This document shows positions 1 to 7,393 of a DNA stretch of 64,000 nucleotides, one piece after another; the first letter of the stretch is position 1, and every line of letters begins with the position of its first letter. The notes below the pieces were generated by a model that saw only the letters and a program-made list of their open reading frames with translations, did not search any database and was not told the origin of the DNA. A program made the position numbers and the translations under genes. Origin of the DNA: Bacillota bacterium (lineage in GTDB: Bacteria; Bacillota; Clostridia; Christensenellales; SZUA-584); the NCBI GenBank assembly GCA_023406895.1, contig JAEXTV010000028.1, positions 1 to 64,000 on the forward strand, written 5' to 3'.

Positions 1-367
1 AGAATTGATAATACTTTTCATAAGTAACCTGATCATACTGATTATAAAGGCCTTCGACTTCTTCAGCAGTTGGAATATTCTCAAAATCGGTATCCAGTTC
101 ATACACATGAAGGAATATTTCTAGGTTTTTATCGTATATTAAAACCCCTTTGGCAAGTTCAACTATGTTAGAATCTTCAAGTTCTCCATCATAATTCGGA
201 GGTATTAACAAACCCATGTATCTCATTATCTCTATAAATTCTGCCTGCATTTCTTCCTGAGTAGGCGGTTCTTCATTCTGCTTCACTTGTTGACACCCGC
301 ACAAAAGTAAGGCGTTAAGTAAAGCAGTTATTAATAACAGTATTATTCTCATTTTTGTGTTCTTCAT
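1..367 (-). CDS. Partial lipoprotein, putative immunity protein of effector module B
   Basis: The C-terminus lies beyond the left edge; 122 codons are visible. The start ATG at 365-367 is preceded by an AAAGG ribosome binding site. Residues 1-21 form a basic then hydrophobic signal peptide and L-C-G-C at 22-25 is a lipobox, so the mature protein should be anchored to the outer face of the membrane at Cys25. The rest is acidic and matches no family I recognise. It follows the 549-aa effector by 21 bp, the same position the 258-aa lipoprotein holds behind the other effector. In LXG-type T7SS loci the gene after a toxin is often its immunity gene, and membrane-anchored immunity fits an effector acting outside the cytoplasm. 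That role is inference. Confidence 0.7.
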   Translation of the reverse strand, partial: MKNTKMRIILLLITALLNALLLCGCQQVKQNEEPPTQEEMQAEFIEIMRYMGLLIPPNYDGELEDSNIVELAKGVLIYDKNLEIFLHVYELDTDFENIPTAEEVEGLYNQYDQVTYEKYYQF

Positions 368-388
368 GGTTTTACCTTTCAAATTCTT

Positions 389-2038
389 CTATTGAAAAAA
401 CTGTTCAAGTTGCTTTATTTGCTCGTAATTAAGATGGTTCTCATCTTGTTGCAAGATTTCCTTTATATCTAATATCTTCTTTTCATCATCACTTAAACTA
501 CTCAGAGATATCGTCCCATAATTAATTGCCGCTTCAATATTTTTTAATTTATCCTTACAAGAATTCAATGCATGTTCAATATCTTCTTTATATTTATCTT
601 TTTCATAGTCTCCATAACTTAAATACCAATCCCTATAAACTTTCATATCCAACTTCTCAAGCGAATCGTCTTTGAAACTCTGTTCAATAATTTGTGCATT
701 CAAATTAAGCTTACAGCCTGTTTTTGTTTCATAGGCCCTAAGGGCCATATCTAGCTGGGTTGGGTCAATAGACCATTGGTTAAGCGCTACCTTCCCATCA
801 GGGGTAACGCTGACAGACGCACCCAATTGAAGCGCCCTGTATATATGTTCATCTTTAATCATTGAAATCAGGTTGTCAACCTTCTTGTTATTCTCATCAA
901 CATCGCTGAACAGCGTCAGGGTTTCCACTCCAAATTTAGTGGCTTTTTTAATAAAGCTCATTGATCCAGCTAATTGTAGAAAACCTTCAGCATAACCTTG
1001 AACCACGCCAAGACTCTTTTTAAGCAGTTCTGACCCCACATCCCTTCTGAACGATTCAAGAAGAGGGACGGTGGTTTCTTCAAAAATTGCGGACATATCA
1101 TTTCTAAATTGATATACAGAAATGGGCTGGGTCACATCACCTAACCCTTCACTTAGAAAACTGACTTTATAGTCCCATTTTGTAAACGACCCTGATATAT
1201 TATCAACTTGTATTGAGAAAAATTTAGAAGGGTGCTGAAATAATACATTATCATTTATATATAGAGAACTGGCCTGCATCGCTACTTGATTCAATATCGC
1301 ACAGTTTGCAATATATTTATGAATATCACTTTCAGTATTGCTCAAATTCTCATATGACAGATCCATATTCTGAACTTCAAGCTCGTATAACCCAGCCATA
1401 GTAATAAATACTGGGCTTATATCCCAATATGAGTAGTGTGAGTCGCCTGAATCATCCATATTTTGAAAATAAGAGTTTAGTATAAACTGACCTTTATCTT
1501 TCTCAGGCATATCAGTAAACATATTTATCATTGCTGTATACATTTCAACAGGAACTTTTTTAGAATCTTTCTGCATGATATCTCTGATCTTTTCAAAGTC
1601 ATACTCGTATATTCTATTCCCATCTTCATCCGTCGTTGCGCTGCACAGCCTGTCCGTATAAATTGCCACAAGTGCGGGTGCCATGGTGTTTTGTATGTCT
1701 ATATTGAAATTCGCAGAATCAACGTTCGTTGAGCGGCCCATGATTGAAGCCAGCTTTAAAATGTAATCGCGGCAATGGGAAAGCTCCGTGCATTGACCAT
1801 CGATTTTAACACTATAGCGTCTGTCCACTTTCTCAATGTTTTCAAAAATCTTAATGATTTGATCTTTCGTGGTTTTGTTTTTATCAAAAACAGCTTTATA
1901 ATAATCGGATGTCCCTTTCACCGCATCCGATACATCGACGCCCGCTGCACTCATAATTTTGGGGCTTGAAAATGTTTCGTTGTCACTAATGCAAGATAGT
2001 AAACGCGTTTTTGAATCTGATGTGAAATCTCTTTTCAT
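389..2038 (-). CDS. Putative T7SS effector, module B (unknown C-terminal domain)
   Basis: A 549-aa protein without signal peptide. Its first ~130 residues resemble the start of the 489-aa protein at 4126-5595: both open with K-R-D-F, then a helical stretch, then a conserved NIE-VD block and S-x-K before another helix. This points to a common N-terminal targeting domain joined to different C-terminal domains, as in polymorphic T7SS effectors of the LXG/YwqJ type. Residues ~320-400 are rich in helix with a small hydrophobic stretch; the final ~100 residues are charged and helical. No catalytic motif could be recognised, so the activity is unknown. It is fourth in a module after a coiled-coil protein and two small WXG-like partners and is followed by a lipoprotein gene. 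Confidence 0.65.
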   Translation of the reverse strand: MKRDFTSDSKTRLLSCISDNETFSSPKIMSAAGVDVSDAVKGTSDYYKAVFDKNKTTKDQIIKIFENIEKVDRRYSVKIDGQCTELSHCRDYILKLASIMGRSTNVDSANFNIDIQNTMAPALVAIYTDRLCSATTDEDGNRIYEYDFEKIRDIMQKDSKKVPVEMYTAMINMFTDMPEKDKGQFILNSYFQNMDDSGDSHYSYWDISPVFITMAGLYELEVQNMDLSYENLSNTESDIHKYIANCAILNQVAMQASSLYINDNVLFQHPSKFFSIQVDNISGSFTKWDYKVSFLSEGLGDVTQPISVYQFRNDMSAIFEETTVPLLESFRRDVGSELLKKSLGVVQGYAEGFLQLAGSMSFIKKATKFGVETLTLFSDVDENNKKVDNLISMIKDEHIYRALQLGASVSVTPDGKVALNQWSIDPTQLDMALRAYETKTGCKLNLNAQIIEQSFKDDSLEKLDMKVYRDWYLSYGDYEKDKYKEDIEHALNSCKDKLKNIEAAINYGTISLSSLSDDEKKILDIKEILQQDENHLNYEQIKQLEQFFQ

Positions 2039-2052
2039 TCCTTAACCCTACC

Positions 2053-2328
2053 TTAGAGGTCCATATTGGAGGCCGCCTTTTTGTCAGCCGCCGCATACGA
2101 TCTCGCCGTGTTCGACATAAAAGTCACAGTTTTGCCCACCAGTTCTTTAAGCGCCTTATGAATGCCGCTGTACATCAGTAGCGTCTGCTTAATTTCTTCA
2201 GGCGTGGGGCCGCTTGACAGTATGGCAGGCGGCACAATCGTAAGTCCCGCGATCTCTGAGCTTAGGGCCCTTAATTTATCGATATCTTGGCTGAAGTTTT
2301 TAAAATTGACTTTAATGTTTGAATCCAT
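2053..2328 (-). CDS. Small WXG100-like partner, TIGR04197/DUF5344-like (module B)
   Basis: A 91-aa helical protein; GGAGG precedes the ATG. It is a paralogue of the 95-aa protein at 5592-5879: both start with I-x-V-N-[FY], have a G-[PS]-T-x-[ED] turn near the middle, then a helix with a K-T-[VI]-T motif followed by a second Thr/Ser-rich stretch and an A-A-D-K or E-A-D-K motif near the end. The size and position before the effector resemble B. subtilis YwqI (DUF5344) and SACOL2603-family (TIGR04197) proteins, which pair with the N-terminal domain of LXG-type effectors for export. The family assignment is by eye. Confidence 0.65.
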   Translation of the reverse strand: MDSNIKVNFKNFSQDIDKLRALSSEIAGLTIVPPAILSSGPTPEEIKQTLLMYSGIHKALKELVGKTVTFMSNTARSYAAADKKAASNMDL

Positions 2329-2338
2329 ATATGTCCTC

Positions 2339-2617
2339 CTAGAACAAATACTTATCAGTGCTGTCGATTTCAGTTAGATAGTTTCTTATGAATAATTTGG
2401 TGTCCAGCGATATTTGTCCCAAGTCACCAAGCATTTTAGATGCATACGAAATAAACGCGTCCATACTTTTTGCGGCATCACCGTCCGTCAGAGCGTTTCC
2501 CCTGATCGAATTTAATATCAGGATATATTTATAGAATAAAACCTCCAGTTCCCCACCGGTTTTATTGCAAAAGTCCGCAAGGTTTTGAATCTCGGCATCA
2601 TAAATAATCAGTTCCAC
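2339..2617 (-). CDS. Small helical T7SS partner protein (module B)
   Basis: A 92-aa protein starting with GTG behind a GAGGGGG ribosome binding site. It is the positional counterpart of the 98-aa protein at 5893-6189, and both end in a near-identical tail, D-[KS]-Y-L-F. The sequence between is predicted to be two long helices, typical of WXG100-superfamily proteins, but no W-x-G turn is present. It probably forms a helical bundle with its module neighbours or with the effector N-terminus. No named family could be assigned. Confidence 0.6.
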   Translation of the reverse strand: MELIIYDAEIQNLADFCNKTGGELEVLFYKYILILNSIRGNALTDGDAAKSMDAFISYASKMLGDLGQISLDTKLFIRNYLTEIDSTDKYLF

Positions 2618-2631
2618 GCTTCATACCCCCT

Positions 2632-3039
2632 CTATCGTCTCAGTTGGGCTTTGAGGTCATCTATCTCGTCTTCTAGCCTGCTGATTTTCTTTTTTATAGT
2701 TTTTATCTCTTCTTCAATGCTGTCGGTTTTCTTCCCGATTCTTTTTTTCGCGTCGTCAAGACCGCTGAGCGCGTTTGAGCTTTTTGTTTTCACGAGGGTT
2801 CTCATACCGCTGGAATATGGGCTGGTAATCCTCGAATTTGCTGTTATGCACTCCATTTCACCAATCTTTTTGAGGCGCGCAGATTGAGAATCTGAAACGC
2901 TGTTCTTGAGCTTTGTCACTTTATCCAGCAGGTCGTCAAGGTCATCAAGCTTTTTCTTAAGCTGCTTTATGTCGTCCTCGAAATCGTCAATGGCCTTTTG
3001 CTTTTCGCGTATTTTCGCGTTTATCTGGGTTTTATCCAC
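2632..3039 (-). CDS. Coiled-coil T7SS partner, DUF5082/YwqH-like (module B)
   Basis: A 135-aa protein from the GTG at 3037-3039, chosen because AGGAGG lies 7 nt upstream; an in-frame ATG at 3069 has no such site and would put that ribosome binding site inside the gene. Two long heptad-bearing segments rich in Lys, Asp, Glu and Leu flank a less charged centre, giving a helical hairpin. The 149-aa protein at 6206-6655 has the same layout and position. B. subtilis YwqH (DUF5082), first gene of the YwqHIJ LXG-toxin module, is the best comparison. It is the first gene of module B and follows the duplicated terminator-like hairpin at 3179-3209. Confidence 0.6.
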   Translation of the reverse strand: MDKTQINAKIREKQKAIDDFEDDIKQLKKKLDDLDDLLDKVTKLKNSVSDSQSARLKKIGEMECITANSRITSPYSSGMRTLVKTKSSNALSGLDDAKKRIGKKTDSIEEEIKTIKKKISRLEDEIDDLKAQLRR

Positions 3040-3178
3040 TAGATATCCTCCTATTTGTGTGATATCCATGAACTCACATATCGTCTCACATAAATATCAT
3101 TAAAAACAATGACGGCTGTTTAATACTTCTTTGTCCCACCCTAACGTCTCTTATCATCCTGATGAGTAAAAATTGAGT

Positions 3179-3209
3179 GCCCTCCGGTATCACCACGACG
3201 CCGGAGGGC
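3179..3209 (-). terminator. Duplicated hairpin ahead of effector module B
   Basis: Nine-base arms GCCCTCCGG and CCGGAGGGC flank a 13-base loop; on the minus strand a short T-run follows about eight bases later. It is the copy of the hairpin behind the intact WXG100 gene. Here it lies between the WXG100 remnant and module B and may reduce readthrough from module A. Confidence 0.6.
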
Positions 3210-3218
3210 GCATAAAAC

Positions 3219-3336
3219 TTAGACGCCGAATTTCTGAGAGATGTTGCGATCCAGCTCTTCCACAGCCTTCGCTGTCGCATCAAGCTGCCCGGCAATGTCG
3301 TCAATCAGCTGACGCATGTTGTTTAACGAGGGCTAA
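3219..3336 (-). pseudogene. Truncated WXG100 remnant (C-terminal part only)
   Basis: The minus strand from an internal ATG encodes about 32 residues matching the end of the WXG100 protein at 6751-7044, finishing SQKFGV where the intact protein ends SQKFGI. Upstream of the ATG one base is missing and one is added relative to the intact gene, so the frame shifts. The W-x-G half is absent and the lipoprotein gene of module A begins immediately beyond, so no full WXG100 protein can be made here. Confidence 0.8.
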
Positions 3337-3344
3337 GCAATGTC

Positions 3345-4121
3345 CTACCTTTCCACAATGCCTAATAAATAGTTGCGTATCTCATGAAACCCCGTGTACG
3401 CACTGCCAATCATTCCGTAATTCGCAATACGTCCGTCTTCCATCTCAAACGCTAATGACCAGTTGACATTCTGCGTGCTGTCTCCAAAATCTTCATCGGG
3501 TTGATTCGCATCCCAAGTCAGAATATCCGTGTTTCTGATGATAGCGATCAGGCCCTCTCTGTCGTCGGCCTTGAGAGACACTTTGGTTACGTCATCGTAC
3601 TCACAGTGATCGATAATATCCCCCTCGCCGAAATAGAGGATACCGCTTTCAAAATCCACCGCCATGCTTTGCACAGATGTCCCTTCGTTCAGGTACCAGG
3701 CCAAGCGTTGAATCTCACCTATATCGTCTTCGTTCAGGCCTGCTTTTGGCGCATTGAACATGTATTGATAGCTGATTTGCGGCGGTGCCGACAATATTTT
3801 TTTATACGCTTCAATGGTCGGTAAAATATTACACGCTTGAATACTCTCTTCTGTTAGCCCCCAATAATTAATAAAGGCGTCAATATCCATACCATCAAAA
3901 GCCTCTTCGTTTATATTGAAGTATTTCAAAAGATATTCCTTTGTCACCAATTCCTGTTCTTGCATTATCTCTTCTCCTTTATCATCTGTTTTTACGTCCG
4001 TCACGGTATCTCCCGGGGGCACGCTTTTGGTTTCTTTGTCATCTATCGGTGTACATCCCACTATGCCGAAGCTGGCTCCCAGAATCAAAGCTATATGGAA
4101 CAAAATTATTAATCGTTTCAT
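3345..4121 (-). CDS. Lipoprotein, putative immunity protein for the HExxH effector
   Basis: A 258-aa protein with a signal peptide and lipobox I-V-G-C at 20-23, so Cys23 is the likely lipidation site. A Thr/Asp/Lys-rich linker (residues ~25-55) leads to an acidic globular domain; residues ~180-258 are predicted mixed alpha/beta. GGAG lies before the start and the gene begins only four bases after the effector stop, so the two are probably coupled. No family was recognised. The position and surface anchoring are those expected of an immunity protein to an extracytoplasmic effector, which is inference. The gene ends ten bases from the WXG100 scar. Confidence 0.7.
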   Translation of the reverse strand: MKRLIILFHIALILGASFGIVGCTPIDDKETKSVPPGDTVTDVKTDDKGEEIMQEQELVTKEYLLKYFNINEEAFDGMDIDAFINYWGLTEESIQACNILPTIEAYKKILSAPPQISYQYMFNAPKAGLNEDDIGEIQRLAWYLNEGTSVQSMAVDFESGILYFGEGDIIDHCEYDDVTKVSLKADDREGLIAIIRNTDILTWDANQPDEDFGDSTQNVNWSLAFEMEDGRIANYGMIGSAYTGFHEIRNYLLGIVER

Positions 4122-4125
4122 GGAA

Positions 4126-5595
4126 CTACTCCTTCATGTTAATCTTATCTGCCATATCCTGTGTCATTGTATCCATCATCTTTACCGCTTCCGGGAAATA
4201 CGTTTCCATAGATTTGATTGCTGCCGTATTTCCAGTCATCTGATAGCTGAAATACTCGGCCCAAAGTTCACTTCTTTGCGCATAAGTCTCGTCTCCGTTC
4301 TGGTCATACCAATAATGATAATCATTAATCGATTGCCCATTGCTGGGAGAGTGGGTATATGAACCTGCAATGGTGTTATTCGTGACACCTCCGTAAACAT
4401 CTGAAGCAGCTTCGTTAACAGGACCTTTCAGCTTTACGTTTTTATAATCAGTAATAATTAAATTTCGATAACCAATCTCTGTACTATTAAGCCCCTTTGT
4501 GTCGCCCCCATACATTAAGCTATCAAGAATCCTCTGAGTACTATCAGCATTTTGAGTATAAACTTTTATTGATTCCGAAAGGTTTTGGCGCACATCATAT
4601 TTTAGAGCATCTTGCAAAGTAACCGTTCTCCCAATTTTACTGGAATTAAGAGTATAATCACGTGACCAATCATTCATTCGGTTTCCAATTACCGATTCTT
4701 CAAAATTGTAATCTATGGCATGACCGCATTCATGAAAAAAAGTTGTATAAGGGCCTCTCTTATTGCCCGCCTCACCAGATATATTAACATTAACAGTATT
4801 GGGGGGAATCTTCTTCTCGCTTTTATCAAGAAGATAGTATATACTCCCGCCTGACGTGAAATAGCCGAGTCCTTCAAGTTTAGTTTTTGTAAAAGTATTA
4901 TCTTCATACCTATTGAACGAAACCGTTTCACCCAGATTGAAATCATCTATCATATCGAAGTAGACAGTTCTATATGGTTCATCCGCAGAATAAGTAATCA
5001 CTTTAATATTAACTTTATCTTTGTCGTCTATAGGTGTCAATCCGCTATCCAATAAATTGTCCATCCGCTTAGCGTATTCCGGATTCTCTTTTTCAAATTC
5101 CATAATCAATATAATATTATCTAAATCTTCGGGATGCTTTTTTAGATATTCGGGGTAAGCCACATAAGCTGCATGCTCTTTCGCCAATTTTTCAAGTTCT
5201 TTATTATGCATATTTGTTAAAGTTGCAAACCCCGATGTGTCCATATGAATTGTCGCAGGATCAAGCATTTGTATGCAGTATGTCAGTTTTTTGACGAAGC
5301 GCTCCATCTGATAACTCAAATCCAACATTTTTATGCTGCATGTGCCATCAACCGATTCTATATTGCTTAATATCTTATCCAGCTTTTTATAACCAATATT
5401 GTGCTTATCAATCACATGGTTATGAAAAGCTGTGAGATTATCCACATTATCTTTTATATTCAGCTCTTTCATTAGAAAAACATCAGAAAACCAATCAGAT
5501 ATAACCCATTCCTTAGAATTTTCTACAACATTGCCTGATATCTGATAAAGCTGGTCTACAGCTGCTTGCGAAAAGTCTCTCTTGATGCCACTCAT
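4126..5595 (-). CDS. Putative T7SS effector with HExxH zinc metallopeptidase domain
   Basis: A 489-aa protein without signal peptide. Residues 1-130 share the N-terminal domain of the 549-aa effector at 389-2038. The C-terminal part contains H-E-C-G-H-A-I-D at 288-295, an HExxH zinc-binding and catalytic motif, and an acidic helix S-E-L-W-A-E-Y-F near 441-450 that could supply the third zinc ligand, as in gluzincins such as the anthrax lethal factor-like group. N-E-A-A-S-D near 400 is another candidate ligand region. Its start overlaps the stop of the 95-aa gene as ATGA. The likely role is a secreted peptidase toxin or a protease acting on envelope proteins; the family within the zincins could not be fixed. 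Confidence 0.75.
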   Translation of the reverse strand: MSGIKRDFSQAAVDQLYQISGNVVENSKEWVISDWFSDVFLMKELNIKDNVDNLTAFHNHVIDKHNIGYKKLDKILSNIESVDGTCSIKMLDLSYQMERFVKKLTYCIQMLDPATIHMDTSGFATLTNMHNKELEKLAKEHAAYVAYPEYLKKHPEDLDNIILIMEFEKENPEYAKRMDNLLDSGLTPIDDKDKVNIKVITYSADEPYRTVYFDMIDDFNLGETVSFNRYEDNTFTKTKLEGLGYFTSGGSIYYLLDKSEKKIPPNTVNVNISGEAGNKRGPYTTFFHECGHAIDYNFEESVIGNRMNDWSRDYTLNSSKIGRTVTLQDALKYDVRQNLSESIKVYTQNADSTQRILDSLMYGGDTKGLNSTEIGYRNLIITDYKNVKLKGPVNEAASDVYGGVTNNTIAGSYTHSPSNGQSINDYHYWYDQNGDETYAQRSELWAEYFSYQMTGNTAAIKSMETYFPEAVKMMDTMTQDMADKINMKE

Positions 5596-5879
5596 TTACG
5601 GACACCTCCCGCAGTCATTTTCTGTGCGCATAATTTATCTGCTTCTTTAAACTCTTTCATTGTGTTTTGCAGCAAGGTAATGGTTTTATTCAAAAGCTGT
5701 ATAAACATCTTATTCATTGACGAATAGTGTCCATACAAAGCTTTCATTTGATCACCTGTGCTTCCGACCGTCTCTATCTCAAGCTCAAAACGAACTTCTT
5801 CACACTCGGATACAAGTACTTTCATCCGCGATATTTCTGCTTCTATCACAGAATAATTTACCTCTATTTTAGGCGGCAT
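5592..5879 (-). CDS. Small WXG100-like partner, TIGR04197/DUF5344-like (module A)
   Basis: A 95-aa helical protein with GGAGG before the ATG. It is the paralogue of the 91-aa protein at 2053-2328 in the same module position. The common pattern is an N-terminal beta-like I-x-V-N start, a helix, a Gly/Thr-containing turn near residue 40 and a second helix with K-T-I-T. It is translationally coupled to the effector by a four-base overlap, consistent with a tight effector-partner stoichiometry. Confidence 0.65.
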   Translation of the reverse strand: MPPKIEVNYSVIEAEISRMKVLVSECEEVRFELEIETVGSTGDQMKALYGHYSSMNKMFIQLLNKTITLLQNTMKEFKEADKLCAQKMTAGGVRK

Positions 5880-5892
5880 TTTTTACCTCCGA

Positions 5893-6189
5893 TTAAAACA
5901 AATATGAATCAGCTTTGTCGACTTTTTCGAGAAATGATTTTGCCTCTCGTTCAACATTTTCGGATACTGATCCCACTTTTCCCTTCTGCTTGCTCAAATC
6001 CTCTTGGAATATACCTAAATTTGTCGCTACTCTACCCAGCTTAATGCCGCTACGCTTAACCCTTTCTAAAGAAGCACAGTAGCTTGCAAATCTTAACTCA
6101 AATTCAAACCCGAGTCTTTTTAGCTCTTTACTGAATTCTCTGCAGTTTTCATCAAGAACAACGACATCTCGCTTCATACTGTATGCCAT
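5893..6189 (-). CDS. Small helical T7SS partner protein (module A)
   Basis: A 98-aa protein with GGAGG 7 nt before the ATG. Its tail K-A-D-S-Y-L-F matches the tail of the 92-aa protein at 2339-2617. The body is predicted to be two amphipathic helices without a W-x-G motif. It lies between the coiled-coil partner and the TIGR04197-like partner, the same order as in module B. The conserved C-terminal tail could be a recognition element for the secretion machine, by analogy with C-terminal export tails on other T7SS substrates. Confidence 0.6.
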   Translation of the reverse strand: MAYSMKRDVVVLDENCREFSKELKRLGFEFELRFASYCASLERVKRSGIKLGRVATNLGIFQEDLSKQKGKVGSVSENVEREAKSFLEKVDKADSYLF

Positions 6190-6205
6190 TACTAAACCTC
6201 CACGT

Positions 6206-6655
6206 TTACCTGTTTAATATTCTGATCTTATCTTCAAGTTTAGAGATATTACTATTTAAAAGACGAATAGTCCTGCGATTTTCATCTATTTGTTCACGAA
6301 CTCGTGAAATTTCTTTGTTAATCACACCAACAGACTCTTCAATACGTGATACTGTACGCCTTGCGTCCGTTCCGCCAGACAAATCCAACATTCCGGAAGA
6401 CATTTCTTTTGCGAAACGGTTTCTATTAGACAATACAGACAGACGTTTTGCCTCATTCTTATTGGCGCTTAAGAAGCGCTCAAATTCATCTTTGACCCGC
6501 TTATGTGTTGAGTTCAGTTTTTCTAACCCTTTAAGACGTTCCTCAAGACTGCGTATTTCCTTTTGAAGGTGCGATATCTTATCTTCATACTCTCTGATAT
6601 CTCTTTTGCAGTCATTAATGCGATTCTTTATGGCATCATCATTTATTGACCCCAT
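6206..6655 (-). CDS. Coiled-coil T7SS partner, DUF5082/YwqH-like (module A)
   Basis: A 149-aa protein with GAGGAG before the ATG. Residues ~10-75 and ~105-149 are heptad-rich helices, with a short Ser/Gly-rich segment around residues 85-100, giving a helical hairpin. The 135-aa protein at 2632-3039 is its counterpart. It is the first gene of module A and lies 96 bp behind the WXG100 gene, beyond a terminator-like hairpin, so it is probably expressed by partial readthrough from the WXG100 promoter. B. subtilis YwqH is the nearest comparison. Confidence 0.6.
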   Translation of the reverse strand: MGSINDDAIKNRINDCKRDIREYEDKISHLQKEIRSLEERLKGLEKLNSTHKRVKDEFERFLSANKNEAKRLSVLSNRNRFAKEMSSGMLDLSGGTDARRTVSRIEESVGVINKEISRVREQIDENRRTIRLLNSNISKLEDKIRILNR

Positions 6656-6710
6656 TTGAACTCCTCATCAATCAATTAATCTTTGTTTTTACGCAAGCAA
6701 AAATTGTGTT

Positions 6711-6741
6711 GCCCTCCGGTATCATCACGACGCCGGAGGGC
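6711..6741 (-). terminator. Hairpin behind the WXG100 gene
   Basis: Nine-base perfect arms GCCCTCCGG and CCGGAGGGC, then on the minus strand AACACAATTTTTG. The T-run is offset about seven bases from the stem, so termination is probably partial. This would give high WXG100 and lower effector-module expression from one promoter. Confidence 0.65.
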
Positions 6742-6750
6742 ATATAAAAC

Positions 6751-7044
6751 TTAGATGCCGAATTTCTGAGAAATGTTGCGATCCAGCTCTTCCACAGCCT
6801 TCGCTGTCGCATCAAGCTGCCCGGCAATGTCGTCAATCAGCTGACGCATGTTGTTAAACGAGGGCTTAAGGGAGCTGAACTGCTGTGCAAACTTGCTGCT
6901 TGCTTCGCCTTCCCATTCCTGCTGCAGATTGTTGATTAAGCTCTGCATCTTGGAAATAACGCCCTCAAAAGTGGATCCTTCTGTGCGAAACTGAGTTGCT
7001 CTGCTGCGCATTTGATCAGGGGTAATTCTGATTTGTCCTGCCAT
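6751..7044 (-). CDS. WXG100 family T7SS protein (EsxA-like)
   Basis: A 97-aa helical-hairpin protein with W-E-G at 44-46 between two helices, the defining WXG100 turn. Such proteins are secreted as dimers by the EssC/EccC ATPase and are needed for export of other substrates. The usual C-terminal Y-x-x-x-[DE] export signal is not evident; the protein ends S-Q-K-F-G-I. AAGGAG lies eight bases before the ATG and a consensus promoter stands ~130 bp upstream. It is divergent from the secretion-machinery genes and precedes effector module A. A truncated copy of its 3' end is at 3219-3336. Confidence 0.92.
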   Translation of the reverse strand: MAGQIRITPDQMRSRATQFRTEGSTFEGVISKMQSLINNLQQEWEGEASSKFAQQFSSLKPSFNNMRQLIDDIAGQLDATAKAVEELDRNISQKFGI

Positions 7045-7172
7045 TTTATTTTCTCCTTAGTTTATATTTCGCCCGCTATCAGGCATTTTTCGCTGTGCAA
7101 GTCATTATTTTTGCCGCTCTCTTGGTGTCAGTATGTAATTTTGTCATTTATTGAGATGTGTTATTAGAAAAA

Positions 7173-7201
7173 ATTATAAAATCATATTTATAATATGTCA
7201 A
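7173..7201 (-). promoter_or_regulatory. Sigma-A promoter for the WXG100/effector transcript
   Basis: On the minus strand a perfect TTGACA (-35, 7196-7201) is separated by 17 bases from a perfect TATAAT (-10, 7173-7178). Transcription would start near 7166, leaving an untranslated leader of about 120 nt before the WXG100 start. This is the strongest promoter match seen in the window. Confidence 0.8.
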
Positions 7202-7291
7202 ATATTTATTTATTATTACATTTTTTCTATCTATCAAAAAATAATTGTATTGTTTATCGCTTTACTATATTTATTGTGTGTGTTAGTATTT

Positions 7292-7300
7292 TGGTACAAT
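7292..7300 (+). promoter_or_regulatory. Possible extended -10 promoter for the T7SS machinery genes
   Basis: TG-G-TACAAT forms an extended -10 in a very AT-rich stretch ~95 bp before the CpaE-like start. No good -35 is placed correctly; TTGTGT lies at a short 15-base spacing. Weak match, reported as a candidate only. Confidence 0.35.
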
Positions 7301-7393
7301 TTAAATGATTATATACTCTTTAGTCTTTTTATGTCTTTATATGATAGCTATTGGGTCTGTATCATTGGCAGATGGATTTATCGGAGTGTGGCC

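Larger units (their letters stand above)
3170..3336 (-). repeat. Direct repeat of the WXG100 3' end and its terminator (second copy)
   Basis: This stretch matches 6702-6868 with about seven mismatches over some 150 aligned bases counted by eye. It carries the last 38 codons of the WXG100 gene, its stop codon, the spacer and the hairpin. Similarity stops abruptly near 3337, ten bases from the stop codon of the 258-aa lipoprotein gene. The repeat therefore brackets module A exactly, which is what recombination between modules sharing a WXG100 anchor would leave. Confidence 0.85.

Noticed and set aside
3086..3304. 72-codon minus-strand frame
   Set aside because: It reads the WXG100 remnant and hairpin in the wrong frame.
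7151..7393. Open frame extending the CpaE-like protein upstream by 81 codons
   Set aside because: The stretch is extremely AT-rich, contains a perfect divergent promoter and lacks a ribosome binding site; the ATG at 7394 has one.
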